Positions 8,804 to 16,465 of a stretch of 64,000 nt of DNA are shown here, in pieces. Position 1 is the first letter of the stretch. The number at the start of each line of letters is the position of its first letter. The notes under the pieces are model-generated. The model made no database searches. It was not told the DNA's origin and worked only from the letters and a program-made list of their open reading frames with translations. Position numbers and translations under genes: made by a program. The stretch lies in assembly GCF_963666525.1 (NCBI RefSeq), contig NZ_OY762905.1, positions 4,133,501 to 4,197,500 of the forward strand. The letters run 5' to 3'. Source of the stretch: an uncultured Cohaesibacter sp. Its GTDB lineage: Bacteria > Pseudomonadota > Alphaproteobacteria > Rhizobiales > Cohaesibacteraceae.

Positions 8804-9633
8804 CCGCTCAGGATATCACCCTCGCAGCCCGTCTGGATCGGATGCTGCTCACCCTTGGCGCTTGGCTTCTGGCCATCCTCTGGATCCTGCCACTGGCCTA
8901 TGCCGTCTGGACTGCGTTCCACCCGTCTGCCTATGAGACGAATTTCTCGCTGACAGCGCCCCTGACCCTTGAGAATTTCCCGAAGGCATGGGTGCAGGCG
9001 CCGTTTGCCCGCTATTTCCTCAACACCATGATTCTTGTGGCGATGACGCTCACAGCCCAACTCGTACTCAGTACGCTGGCGGCCTATGCCTTCGCGCGGC
9101 TGAAATTTCCCGGCAAGAACATCCTCTTTACGCTGGTGCTGTTGCAGCTGATGGTCACGCCGGACATCCTTTTGGTCAAGAACTACGAGACCATGAGCAT
9201 GCTCGGACTGGTCGACACCATCCTCGCGATCGGCTTGCCCTATTTCGCTTCGGGCTTTTGCATCTTCCTTTTGCGCCAGACCTTCATGACCATCCCGAAA
9301 GAGCTGGACGACGCGGCACGGATCGAGGGGGAAGGGCTGATCGGAACGCTCTGGCGGGTCTACATTCCTCTGGCCAAGCCAACCTATCTGGCCTTCGGCC
9401 TTGTCTCGGTCTCCGCCCACTGGAATGATTTCCTCTGGCCGCTGATCGTCACCAACTCGGTCGAAACGCGCCCGTTGACAGTCGGCCTGTCGGTCTTCTC
9501 CATGACCGAGTCCGGGGTGGAGTGGTCGGTCATCAATGCCGCCACGCTGATGACCTCCGGACCGCTTCTTGTGGGCTTTCTGCTTTTCCAGCGCCAGTTT
9601 GTTCAAAGTTTCATGCGAGCTGGTATTAAATAG
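8800..9633 (+). CDS. ABC transporter permease, UgpE-like
   Basis: 277-residue second permease of the CUT1 importer. It has about six transmembrane segments and the EAA loop KELDDAARIEGEGLIGTLWRVYIPLA. HWNDFLWPLI near residues 207-216 is a hallmark of MalG/UgpE proteins. It overlaps the UgpA-like gene by 4 bases and is followed after 53 bases by the TIM-barrel gene, with a small CGGTCC/GGGCCG hairpin at 9649-9665 in the gap. Confidence 0.93.
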   Translation: MTAQDITLAARLDRMLLTLGAWLLAILWILPLAYAVWTAFHPSAYETNFSLTAPLTLENFPKAWVQAPFARYFLNTMILVAMTLTAQLVLSTLAAYAFARLKFPGKNILFTLVLLQLMVTPDILLVKNYETMSMLGLVDTILAIGLPYFASGFCIFLLRQTFMTIPKELDDAARIEGEGLIGTLWRVYIPLAKPTYLAFGLVSVSAHWNDFLWPLIVTNSVETRPLTVGLSVFSMTESGVEWSVINAATLMTSGPLLVGFLLFQRQFVQSFMRAGIK

Positions 9634-9686
9634 GTCAACACAACGAGTCGGTCCGCTGCGGGCCGGATAAAAAGGAACAATACGCC

Positions 9687-10508
9687 ATGTCCCCATTGCC
9701 AGTGCTGGGCGCGTCCCTCAAGTATGACGAACTTGTCTCCCTCAGGGACTGGATCTTCGAGAAGAACCGGCCGATCGAACTGCAGGATTTCTGCATGGTC
9801 GATGTGCTCGACGACGATCAGGACGACCTGATCACAGCCTACAAGGACCTGCTCGACGGATTTGGTGGCCTGCATGGCATCCATGGACCGTTTTTCAGCC
9901 TCGATCTTGCGGCGACGGATCCACTGATCCAGCAGGTTGTCACGGTTCGTCTGCTCGATGCCCTCAACAAGTGCGAGAAGCTGGGCGCTACCCACATGGT
10001 GATCCATAGCCCCTTCACCTTCTGGCACAGTCTCAACTTCACCAACTACAGCTTTCTCAAGCCGACCATCTTCGAGGCCGCTCAGAAGATGCTGGCCCCT
10101 GTCATCCAGCGGGCAGAACAGATCGGCTGTTGCCTGATGCTGGAGAATATCGACGATGCCGACCCGACCCTGCGCTGCGATCTGGTCGAAATGATCAACA
10201 GCCCGATGCTGCAGGTCTCGATTGACACCGGCCACGCCCAGCTGGCTCACGGCCAGTACAAGGCGCCTCCGGTGCCAGATTACGTTACCGTCGCCGGTTC
10301 ATTGCTTGGCCATGTGCATTTGCAGGATGCCGACGGCTATGCCGATCGTCACTGGCATCCCGGCGAGGGATCGGTGCCATGGGGCGGTGTCTTCAAGGCG
10401 CTCTCGGAGATCCACGCCAGACCGCGGCTGATCATCGAGGCTCGTGATCGCAAGCTCCGTCTGCCCCAGACCGTCAAACGTCTTGAAGCTCTCGGGCTCG
10501 GCCAGTAA
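9687..10508 (+). CDS. sugar phosphate isomerase/epimerase-like TIM-barrel protein
   Basis: 273 residues of the xylose-isomerase-like / AP-endonuclease-2 TIM-barrel superfamily. Candidate metal-binding residues are seen in LENIDD, SIDTGHAQLAH, GHVHLQD, HWHPGEGSVPW and the terminal IIEARD, in the order typical of the superfamily. The reaction cannot be named: relatives are sugar isomerases, epimerases, dehydratases and endonuclease IV. As the last gene of the importer operon it probably acts on the imported compound or a breakdown product. AAAAAGGAA upstream supports the start, and a strong terminator follows. Confidence 0.8.
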   Translation: MSPLPVLGASLKYDELVSLRDWIFEKNRPIELQDFCMVDVLDDDQDDLITAYKDLLDGFGGLHGIHGPFFSLDLAATDPLIQQVVTVRLLDALNKCEKLGATHMVIHSPFTFWHSLNFTNYSFLKPTIFEAAQKMLAPVIQRAEQIGCCLMLENIDDADPTLRCDLVEMINSPMLQVSIDTGHAQLAHGQYKAPPVPDYVTVAGSLLGHVHLQDADGYADRHWHPGEGSVPWGGVFKALSEIHARPRLIIEARDRKLRLPQTVKRLEALGLGQ

Positions 10509-10924
10509 TGGCGAGCGCCCGACGCGGCAGGCTCTGATCGAAAACAGGAGGCGATCGCCAGTGGCGCATCGCCTTTTTCGTGATCCGGCTTGGTTGGCAA
10601 GACCGCAAGGGTGCCTCCATGACCCGTGATGATTTTACCCTCAGGCAGCACGATCATGGCGCTTTGAGGCGTTTCACATGTACGATTGCGCTTTTTCTCC
10701 ACAAACTGAACCATTGGGATTATCCTTGCCGCTGGTTTTTATTTCCATTCTTGGCTATGACCTTCACCAACCCGCACGCTGTCGGGTTTCGGCATGGAAG
10801 CCGACAAGACCGAGACAGCGCGCAGAGTCCGGGCCATATGGCACGCGTGATCTGGAGTTGACCTATCGCTGATCTCGTAAAATCCCCCGCAGAGTCTCGT
10901 TCCGGCGCTGGTGAGCGCGATGAG
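10509..10924. other. intergenic region between TIM-barrel gene and bioM
   Basis: 416 bases. The first 70 hold the operon terminator. The rest has no gene I can support. I looked for a BioR-type box (TTAT-N2-ATAA) before bioM and did not find one. Confidence 0.6.
10550..10578 (+). terminator. rho-independent terminator of the ABC operon
   Basis: Arms GGCGAT/ATCGCC with additional internal pairing (CGCC/GGCG) are followed directly by TTTTT. It closes the deoR-importer-TIM barrel transcription unit. Confidence 0.85.
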
Positions 10925-11674
10925 ATGGACAATGCCATCGTCCTTGACGGGGTAAAACATACTCTCAATGACCAGCCTTTCTTTCGCGGCCTCTCCGTGC
11001 AGCTGAGTGAAAAGCGCATCGGCCTCATCGGGCGCAACGGGTCTGGCAAGTCCACTCTGGCACGCATGATCTCCGGCCTTATCGAACCCGAGGCGGGGCA
11101 GGTGCGGGTCCATGGTGTCGACATCGCCAAGGATCGCAAGAATGCCATCCGGACCATCGGCCTCATTTTCCAGAACCCGGATCATCAGATCATCTTTCCC
11201 ACCGTGGAGGAGGAAATCGCCTTCGGGCTCGAAAGCCTCAGCGGCGATCGCAAGTCAGCCAGAATCAAGGCGCGGGACTTCCTGCAGTCCTTCGGACGGC
11301 TGGACTGGGCCGAGCGCGGCACCTTCACACTCTCACAGGGTCAGCGCCATCTGGTCTGTCTGATGGCCGTGCTGGCCATGGAGCCGAAAACCGTGTTGCT
11401 GGACGAGCCTTTCGCCGGGCTCGACTGGCCGACCACCCGACGTCTCTACCGCTGGCTCGATGCCCTGGACCAGCAGGTCGTTCTGGTCACCCACGATATC
11501 GACCATCTGGAAAGCTATGACCGCATCATCTGGCTCGAAAAGGGCCAACTGGTCGGAGATGGCACCCCGGCAGAAATCCTGCCTGCCTATCGGGAACAGA
11601 TGGAGCGGCTGGTTTTCACAGATGATGAAGTGCTCGGGGCAGGATTGCCTTCGGGCATGGAGGATCATGGCTGA
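10925..11674 (+). CDS. bioM: biotin ECF transporter ATPase BioM
   Basis: 249-residue energy-coupling-factor ATPase. Walker A is GRNGSGKST, the signature region is LSQGQRHLVCLM, Walker B is VLLDEPFAGLDW, and the switch is VTHDIDHL. Short length and the Q-loop segment GLIFQNPDHQIIFPTVEEEIAFGL are typical of ECF ATPases (CbiO/BioM). It is followed by bioN and bioY, which fix the substrate as biotin. The stop and the bioN start share one base (TGATG). Confidence 0.9.
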   Translation: MDNAIVLDGVKHTLNDQPFFRGLSVQLSEKRIGLIGRNGSGKSTLARMISGLIEPEAGQVRVHGVDIAKDRKNAIRTIGLIFQNPDHQIIFPTVEEEIAFGLESLSGDRKSARIKARDFLQSFGRLDWAERGTFTLSQGQRHLVCLMAVLAMEPKTVLLDEPFAGLDWPTTRRLYRWLDALDQQVVLVTHDIDHLESYDRIIWLEKGQLVGDGTPAEILPAYREQMERLVFTDDEVLGAGLPSGMEDHG

Positions 11675-12327
11675 TGCTGTCACTGACCGTCGAGCAGAGA
11701 AGCTGGATGCATGGATGGCCCGTCTCGGCCAAGCTGGTCATTCTGTGCCTGTTCACGTTGGTGCTCTGGCCGCTCAATGACTGGCATCTGCTGTTTGCAG
11801 CCAACCTGCCGGTGGTCGCGCTCTACCTGTCAGCCGGGCGCAGCTTTTCAAAGGCTGGAGCCCAGCGGCTCAAGCCGCTCGTCTATCTTATCGCCATCAT
11901 TTTCGCCTATCAGCTGGTGACCGGACGGGTGGAAGAAGGACTGGCCATCTGCTTCAAGCTCGTCGCGACGGTCAGTCTTGCAAATTTGGTCACCATGACC
12001 TCGCGGCTTGATGATATGATGGCTGTCATCGAAACACTCGCAAAGCCCTTTCATTTTCTTGGCCTGCCACCGCGGGCATTGGGCTTTGCCATGGGGCTGG
12101 TCATTCGCTTCACGCCATTGTTCCTGCAACGGGGGTCGCAGCTCAATCAGGCATGGCGGGCGCGCAGCCCGAAGCGGACAAGCCCGCGGCTGCTGGTTCC
12201 TCTGGCGCTCAGCGCCATAGATGACGCAGACCGGGTCGCCGAAGCGCTGCGTGCGCGGGGCGGATTGCAACAAGAAAAAAGAACCAAATCTCAGTCGGAG
12301 AGTGCGCCTGAAATGCGCACTGAGTAA
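11674..12327 (+). CDS. bioN: biotin ECF transporter transmembrane protein BioN
   Basis: 217-residue EcfT-type membrane coupling protein with several hydrophobic segments. A short cytoplasmic coupling motif (residues around ARSPKRTSPRLL and ADRVAEALRARG) links the ATPase to BioY. Translationally coupled to bioM through the TGATG overlap. The last about 15 residues are charged and poorly conserved in character. Confidence 0.88.
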   Translation: MLSLTVEQRSWMHGWPVSAKLVILCLFTLVLWPLNDWHLLFAANLPVVALYLSAGRSFSKAGAQRLKPLVYLIAIIFAYQLVTGRVEEGLAICFKLVATVSLANLVTMTSRLDDMMAVIETLAKPFHFLGLPPRALGFAMGLVIRFTPLFLQRGSQLNQAWRARSPKRTSPRLLVPLALSAIDDADRVAEALRARGGLQQEKRTKSQSESAPEMRTE

Positions 12328-12347
12328 GAAAAGGGAGAATACCGAAA

Positions 12348-12893
12348 ATGGAACGCCAAGTCGCCTTTATTGCCCTGTTTGCAGCACTCGTTGCCGCTCT
12401 CGGGCTCATGCCGCAGTTCATGTTGCCGTTCGGCGTGCCGGTCAGTGCACAGAGCCTCGGCGTCATGATGGCCGGTGTCGTGCTCGGATCGCGCCGCGGC
12501 GCCCTGTCCATGATCCTGTTCATCGTGCTGGTGCTGGCGGGGCTGCCACTGCTGGCTGGTGGTCGCGGTGGCCTCGGCGTTCTGGCCGGTCCTACCGTCG
12601 GCTTCTTCCTCGGCTGGCCTTTTGCCGCCTTTGTCACGGGCCTCATCGTTGAGAAATGGGGCAAGGGCAACCTGCTGATCGTCGGCACCTTTGCCTCCAT
12701 CGTCGGAGGCATCTTCGTGCTTTATCTTCTGGGCGTGCTGGGCATGTCGATCCGCCTCAACAAGTCCTTCATGGAAGCCACTTCCATGGTGCTGGTCTTC
12801 ATTCCCGGCGACGTCATCAAGGCCTTCGTTGCCGGCTTCGTCCTGCAGGGCATCGCAAAAGCTCGTCCGAGCGCCCTGCTGTCGCGTAGCTAG
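12348..12893 (+). CDS. bioY: biotin transporter substrate-binding subunit BioY
   Basis: 181-residue integral membrane S-component that captures biotin, with about six transmembrane helices. The family pattern LPLLAGGRGGLGVLAGPTVGFFLGWPFAAF is present in pieces typical of BioY, around residues 65-95. An AAGGGAG ribosome-binding site lies before the ATG. The gene order M-N-Y gives a complete high-affinity importer, implying the cell scavenges biotin, which pyruvate carboxylase elsewhere in this window needs. Confidence 0.95.
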   Translation: MERQVAFIALFAALVAALGLMPQFMLPFGVPVSAQSLGVMMAGVVLGSRRGALSMILFIVLVLAGLPLLAGGRGGLGVLAGPTVGFFLGWPFAAFVTGLIVEKWGKGNLLIVGTFASIVGGIFVLYLLGVLGMSIRLNKSFMEATSMVLVFIPGDVIKAFVAGFVLQGIAKARPSALLSRS

Positions 12894-13003
12894 TCGCGCT
12901 CTGCCGGAAGCCTGAGAGCCTGCTGATGACCTACGCACGTTGGAGCGAGCGAGGGTTTGAATGGGGCCTGATGGATTTCGGATCGGCAGACAGTCAGACT
13001 CAG

Positions 13004-13033
13004 AAAAGGGGTGCCATCCGGTGCCCCTTTTTC
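13004..13033 (+). terminator. terminator downstream of bioY
   Basis: AAAGGGG/CCCCTTT arms, with inner GCC/GGT pairs, followed by TTTC. It lies 110 bases after bioY and before the GNAT gene. Confidence 0.75.
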
Positions 13034-13148
13034 TTTGCCGCAAACGGGCGGGAGATTTTGCTATAGGCATGTTGACGCAACGTGCCATAGACAAGGAGAC
13101 AGCCTTCGCGCATGGTTGGGCTTTACTTGCTGATGGACAGGAGTTCTG

Positions 13149-13631
13149 ATGGATGAAACATTCCCCATTGTTCCACTCGAAGACGGGCGCATTGCCATTC
13201 CGGTGATTGCACAATGGTTTTGTGATCAATGGCCAACGTGGTACGGGCCCGATGGGCCGGGTGATGCCATTGCGGATCTCGCGGGTTGGGCGGAGGGCTC
13301 TGGGATGCCGCTGGCGCGGATTGCCCTGTCCGATACCGGTGATCCGCTGGGCATTGCCGCGCTCAAGCCAAACGGGCTTGGCGAGGAGCTGGGGCTCGGG
13401 CCATTTCTGTCGGCTTTCTATGTGCGACCCGACTGCCGTCGGCGTGGCGTCGGCATGGCGCTGACCCATGCCATTGAGGACGCGGCCCGCTCCCTAGGGC
13501 TATCCTCGATCTATGGGGTGACTGACGGGGCGCGCGGATTGCTGATGCGGGCAGGCTGGTTGGATACCGGCTTGACGGCGCAATCCGAGCGCGGCCTGTT
13601 GACGGTTTTTCGCAAGGATCTCACCCCATGA
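13149..13631 (+). CDS. GNAT-family N-acetyltransferase
   Basis: 160 residues with the acetyl-CoA binding motif A in AFYVRPDCRRRGVGMALTHAIEDAA (about residues 89-113; the RRRGVG core binds the pyrophosphate). The N terminus resembles small stand-alone GNAT proteins with an IAQWFCDQWPTWYG lead-in. AGGAG lies just before the start. The acceptor substrate cannot be predicted, and no operon partner is obvious. Confidence 0.82.
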   Translation: MDETFPIVPLEDGRIAIPVIAQWFCDQWPTWYGPDGPGDAIADLAGWAEGSGMPLARIALSDTGDPLGIAALKPNGLGEELGLGPFLSAFYVRPDCRRRGVGMALTHAIEDAARSLGLSSIYGVTDGARGLLMRAGWLDTGLTAQSERGLLTVFRKDLTP

Positions 13632-13835
13632 CGACAAGAGGGAAGGCTCAGAGGAACCGCCATCAGTCAAAAATCAGATCAGAGGGTAAAAAGCTGGTTT
13701 TTCGAATGGGAAATTTATTTTGGGGGATGAAATTAAAGTCGATTCCCTGTATGCAAGGCCTGTATCGGGTGAGCTCCCGTATCGGGATCTGAAGTTTGTC
13801 ACCTATGTCAGAACTGGAATTATGAGGGTAACGTA

Positions 13836-14843
13836 ATGCTTTGGGATCTTGTGGCCGATGTTGGCGGAACCAACATGCGATTGGCCGCCGCCGTCGAGGG
13901 GCGCATCAAGGAACAGCACACATTCGATACCACCGGCACGATGCATCTGACCGATGCGGTCAAGAGCTTTGTCGGCAAGATCGGCTCGGCGCCGCGACAG
14001 GTCGTCGTTGCGGCCGCCGGGGTGATCGAAAATGGCTATGTCACGCTCACCAACGCTGGCAATCAGCAGTTTTCTCAAGCCGACCTGATCGTTGCTGCCG
14101 GAGCGCAAGGCGCCCGTATTCTCAATGATTTCGAAGCTGCTGCATGGTCCCTCGTCACCGCCGATCCGGATGATCTGACGGTCATTCAGGGAGCGCTGCC
14201 GCAGCCACGCCAAACGCCTCCGGTGCCCACTGCACCACGTCTCATCATCGGCCCTGGGACTGGCCTCGGGGTCGGCACCCAGGTGTGGGCCGGGCACCAG
14301 CCCGAAGTGCTTCAGGGCGAGGGAGGCCACGTTCGCGTCGCCCCGCATACCCTCGACGAGGTCGCGGTCTTTGCCAAACTGGCCGAACTGTGGCCGGAAA
14401 CCCAGATGGATGACCGTTCCTGTCTGGCGCTTGAGGCTGAGGCCATCCTGTCGGGAACCGGCATCCCCTATCTGATGAAGGCGCTGGAACTGCTCGAAGG
14501 TCAGGAGCCGTCCGAAATGTCCGCCCGTGACATCTTCGATGTCGCCCGTACCGAGGGCAATCATCTTGCCGTTCGTGCCATCAGCATGTTTGCCCATCAT
14601 CTGGGCGCGGTGGCAGGCGATCTGGCGCTCTATATTTCGGCTCACGGAGGCATATTCCTCACCGGTGGCGTGCTGCAGAAGAATGACTGGATCTTCCAGA
14701 ACCCCGAGTTCCTCAGGGGCTTCAATCAGGGCGGGCGTCACACCAAGTTCCGCGTCAAGATGCCGATCTATCTTTATCGCAATAGCAACTTCGGCCTTGA
14801 AGGGGCCATCAACGCGATGAGCTTCGATCCGGATCTGCAGTAG
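13836..14843 (+). CDS. glk: glucokinase
   Basis: 335-residue glucokinase of the bacterial Glk family (not ROK), phosphorylating glucose with ATP. The phosphate-binding segment VADVGGTNMRLAAA is at the N terminus, GPGTGLGVG near residue 142 and EGGHVRVAP near 165, each family-typical. GAGGGTAA provides the ribosome-binding site. Together with the 6-phosphogluconolactonase gene downstream it feeds the Entner-Doudoroff or pentose phosphate route. It has its own terminator, so the two genes are probably separate units. Confidence 0.93.
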   Translation: MLWDLVADVGGTNMRLAAAVEGRIKEQHTFDTTGTMHLTDAVKSFVGKIGSAPRQVVVAAAGVIENGYVTLTNAGNQQFSQADLIVAAGAQGARILNDFEAAAWSLVTADPDDLTVIQGALPQPRQTPPVPTAPRLIIGPGTGLGVGTQVWAGHQPEVLQGEGGHVRVAPHTLDEVAVFAKLAELWPETQMDDRSCLALEAEAILSGTGIPYLMKALELLEGQEPSEMSARDIFDVARTEGNHLAVRAISMFAHHLGAVAGDLALYISAHGGIFLTGGVLQKNDWIFQNPEFLRGFNQGGRHTKFRVKMPIYLYRNSNFGLEGAINAMSFDPDLQ

Positions 14844-14914
14844 GCCGGTTTCTTCAGAGAACAATCTCCCTCCCGGTGTCATGGCGAGTGCTGGCGGGAG
14901 GCACAGGTTTCATC

Positions 14915-14945
14915 AGGCAGCTTCCGTCAGGGAGCTGCCTTTTTC
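14915..14945 (+). terminator. terminator of glk
   Basis: Perfect AGGCAGCT/AGCTGCCT arms with a 10-base loop and a TTTTTC tail. Confidence 0.88.
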
Positions 14946-15176
14946 TTTGCTTCCCTGTTCTCCGTTTTTGGGCGGCACAACGCTCACCGCTGGAGGTGGG
15001 GCTCTTAAGCGCCGTTCCGGCAATCATAAAACTGCAATGTGCCGACCCTATTAAGCTCTGGACAAGTTTGGAGAAACGAGTCGGCCAGCCGGTTTCCAGC
15101 GGTTGGTGGGCATTGGTAGAAGACAACAGGACGCCTGCCGTCAGAAAGGGCAGGGTCATGTGCGCAGGAGAAAAGC

Positions 15177-15875
15177 GTGACTGAAACACGAGTGTATCCC
15201 GATCGAGGCAGTCTGGCTGCCGGTCTCGCAGAACAGGTTGCGTCCGAGCTGAACAAGGCCATCAAAAAGCGTGGCAGGGCAACCCTTGCAGTGCCCGGTG
15301 GCGAAACACCCCATGACTTCTTCCGCTCATTGAGCGCCCAGCCCGTCGAGTGGGACTGTGTTTCGATCATCCTGACCGACGATCATCTGAATCCTCAGTT
15401 GCCGGAGTACACCAACGCCGACAAGGTGGAAGAACTGCTGCTGCAGGATCTGGCAGCCGAAGCGGAGTTCTATTCCTTTCACCACGATGGTGCGCAGGAT
15501 GGGGATGACGCCGAGGCAGTGCTCTCGGTCATCACCTCCGATCTGCACGCTGTTCTGCCAATCGATGTCTGTGTTCTGGGCATGGGAGCGGACACGCGCA
15601 TCGCCTCGCTGTTTCCAGAAGCGGATGAACTGGAAGAAGCCCTCGGCCTCTGGGCACCCGCTGTGATGATCGTGCGCGGGCATGAAGACGGCAATCCACG
15701 CCTGACGCTGACAGCTCCCGTGCTGGAGCGGGCGCGCAAGGCTCATGTGCTGATCGTCGGGGCGGAAAAGAAGCACGCCCTGCGCGAAGCCCAGAAGATC
15801 GGGCTGGTGGAAGAGGCGCCCGTGCGGCTCATTCTCAATCGCGCCAGAGCCACGACGATCCATTACGCCGACTAG
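15177..15875 (+). CDS. pgl: 6-phosphogluconolactonase
   Basis: 232 residues; hydrolyses 6-phosphoglucono-lactone to 6-phosphogluconate. The family motifs LAVPGGETPHDFF (phosphate loop) and ILTDDHLNP are present, and VCVLGMGADTRIASLFPEA corresponds to the catalytic GMGxDGH-type region, here with TR in place of the more usual GH. The start is GTG, placed by AGGAG ten bases upstream. There is no zwf or edd in the window. A weak AGAGTCG/CGACTCT stem-loop follows at 15887-15913. Confidence 0.88.
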   Translation: MTETRVYPDRGSLAAGLAEQVASELNKAIKKRGRATLAVPGGETPHDFFRSLSAQPVEWDCVSIILTDDHLNPQLPEYTNADKVEELLLQDLAAEAEFYSFHHDGAQDGDDAEAVLSVITSDLHAVLPIDVCVLGMGADTRIASLFPEADELEEALGLWAPAVMIVRGHEDGNPRLTLTAPVLERARKAHVLIVGAEKKHALREAQKIGLVEEAPVRLILNRARATTIHYAD

Positions 15876-16465
15876 GCCGCCATAGGAGAGTCGGCGGGCC
15901 GTCTGTCGACTCTTATCGATAATGATCAAAAATTGTCGTGGAAAAATCGTGATTCTTTGACGCACAATTGGCAATTTCTGCAATTCGATACAGAAAAGCT
16001 GGCCTCTCGGATCACTTCCCTATCTTTCATAAACAGCTACAATCGTCTAGTGTACGCGCAGTGCTTTGCAGTGAGAGTCCCCTTTCGGGTAGCGTGGCAC
16101 TGCCGCACCACAAGGTGTTTCCATATTGGCTCATATGGAGAATGCCTCTTCTGCCATCCTTCAGGATGACATTTCGTGTAAACGATGTTGGAGACGGTTG
16201 CCGAGGATCCGCTGTCCAGATTCCGGCCCTGTCGGGAGTATGTCGAATCGCCTGATTTATCTATGTGAATTTGCGTAAATAAGGGAAAATTACCACGATG
16301 CGGGACAAATTTTGGCAAATCGCACCGGATAACGCGCAATTGATTTACAATGGAGACTTGGCAATTTGACTTTCGTCTGCACTATAAGAGCCGGAGGGTA
16401 GTTTGCTTTTGGTTCGGGGTCTCCGGGCTGAAGGCATCAACATTTTTGTTAGAAGGGAGTCTGTC
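15876..16465. other. 590-base non-coding region upstream of pntA
   Basis: No gene is supported. It contains a weak stem-loop just after pgl, a TTATCGATAA palindrome at 15913-15922, a structured stretch around 16069-16110 with GCAGTG/CACTGC outer arms and a CCC/GGG inner pair, and a short CATCCT-TC-AGGATG hairpin near 16155. The last 200 bases are AT-rich and should hold the pntA promoter. The structured part could be a leader or small RNA; nothing recognisable. Confidence 0.5.

Noticed and set aside
12291-13469. 392-codon minus-strand frame across bioY and the GNAT gene
   Set aside because: Overlaps two well-supported genes and an intergenic terminator; its product is low-complexity His/Gln/Arg-rich.
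15913-15922. TTATCGATAA palindrome resembling a BioR box
   Set aside because: It lies between pgl and pntA, not before a biotin gene, and its two central bases differ from the usual BioR pattern. Nothing similar precedes bioM.
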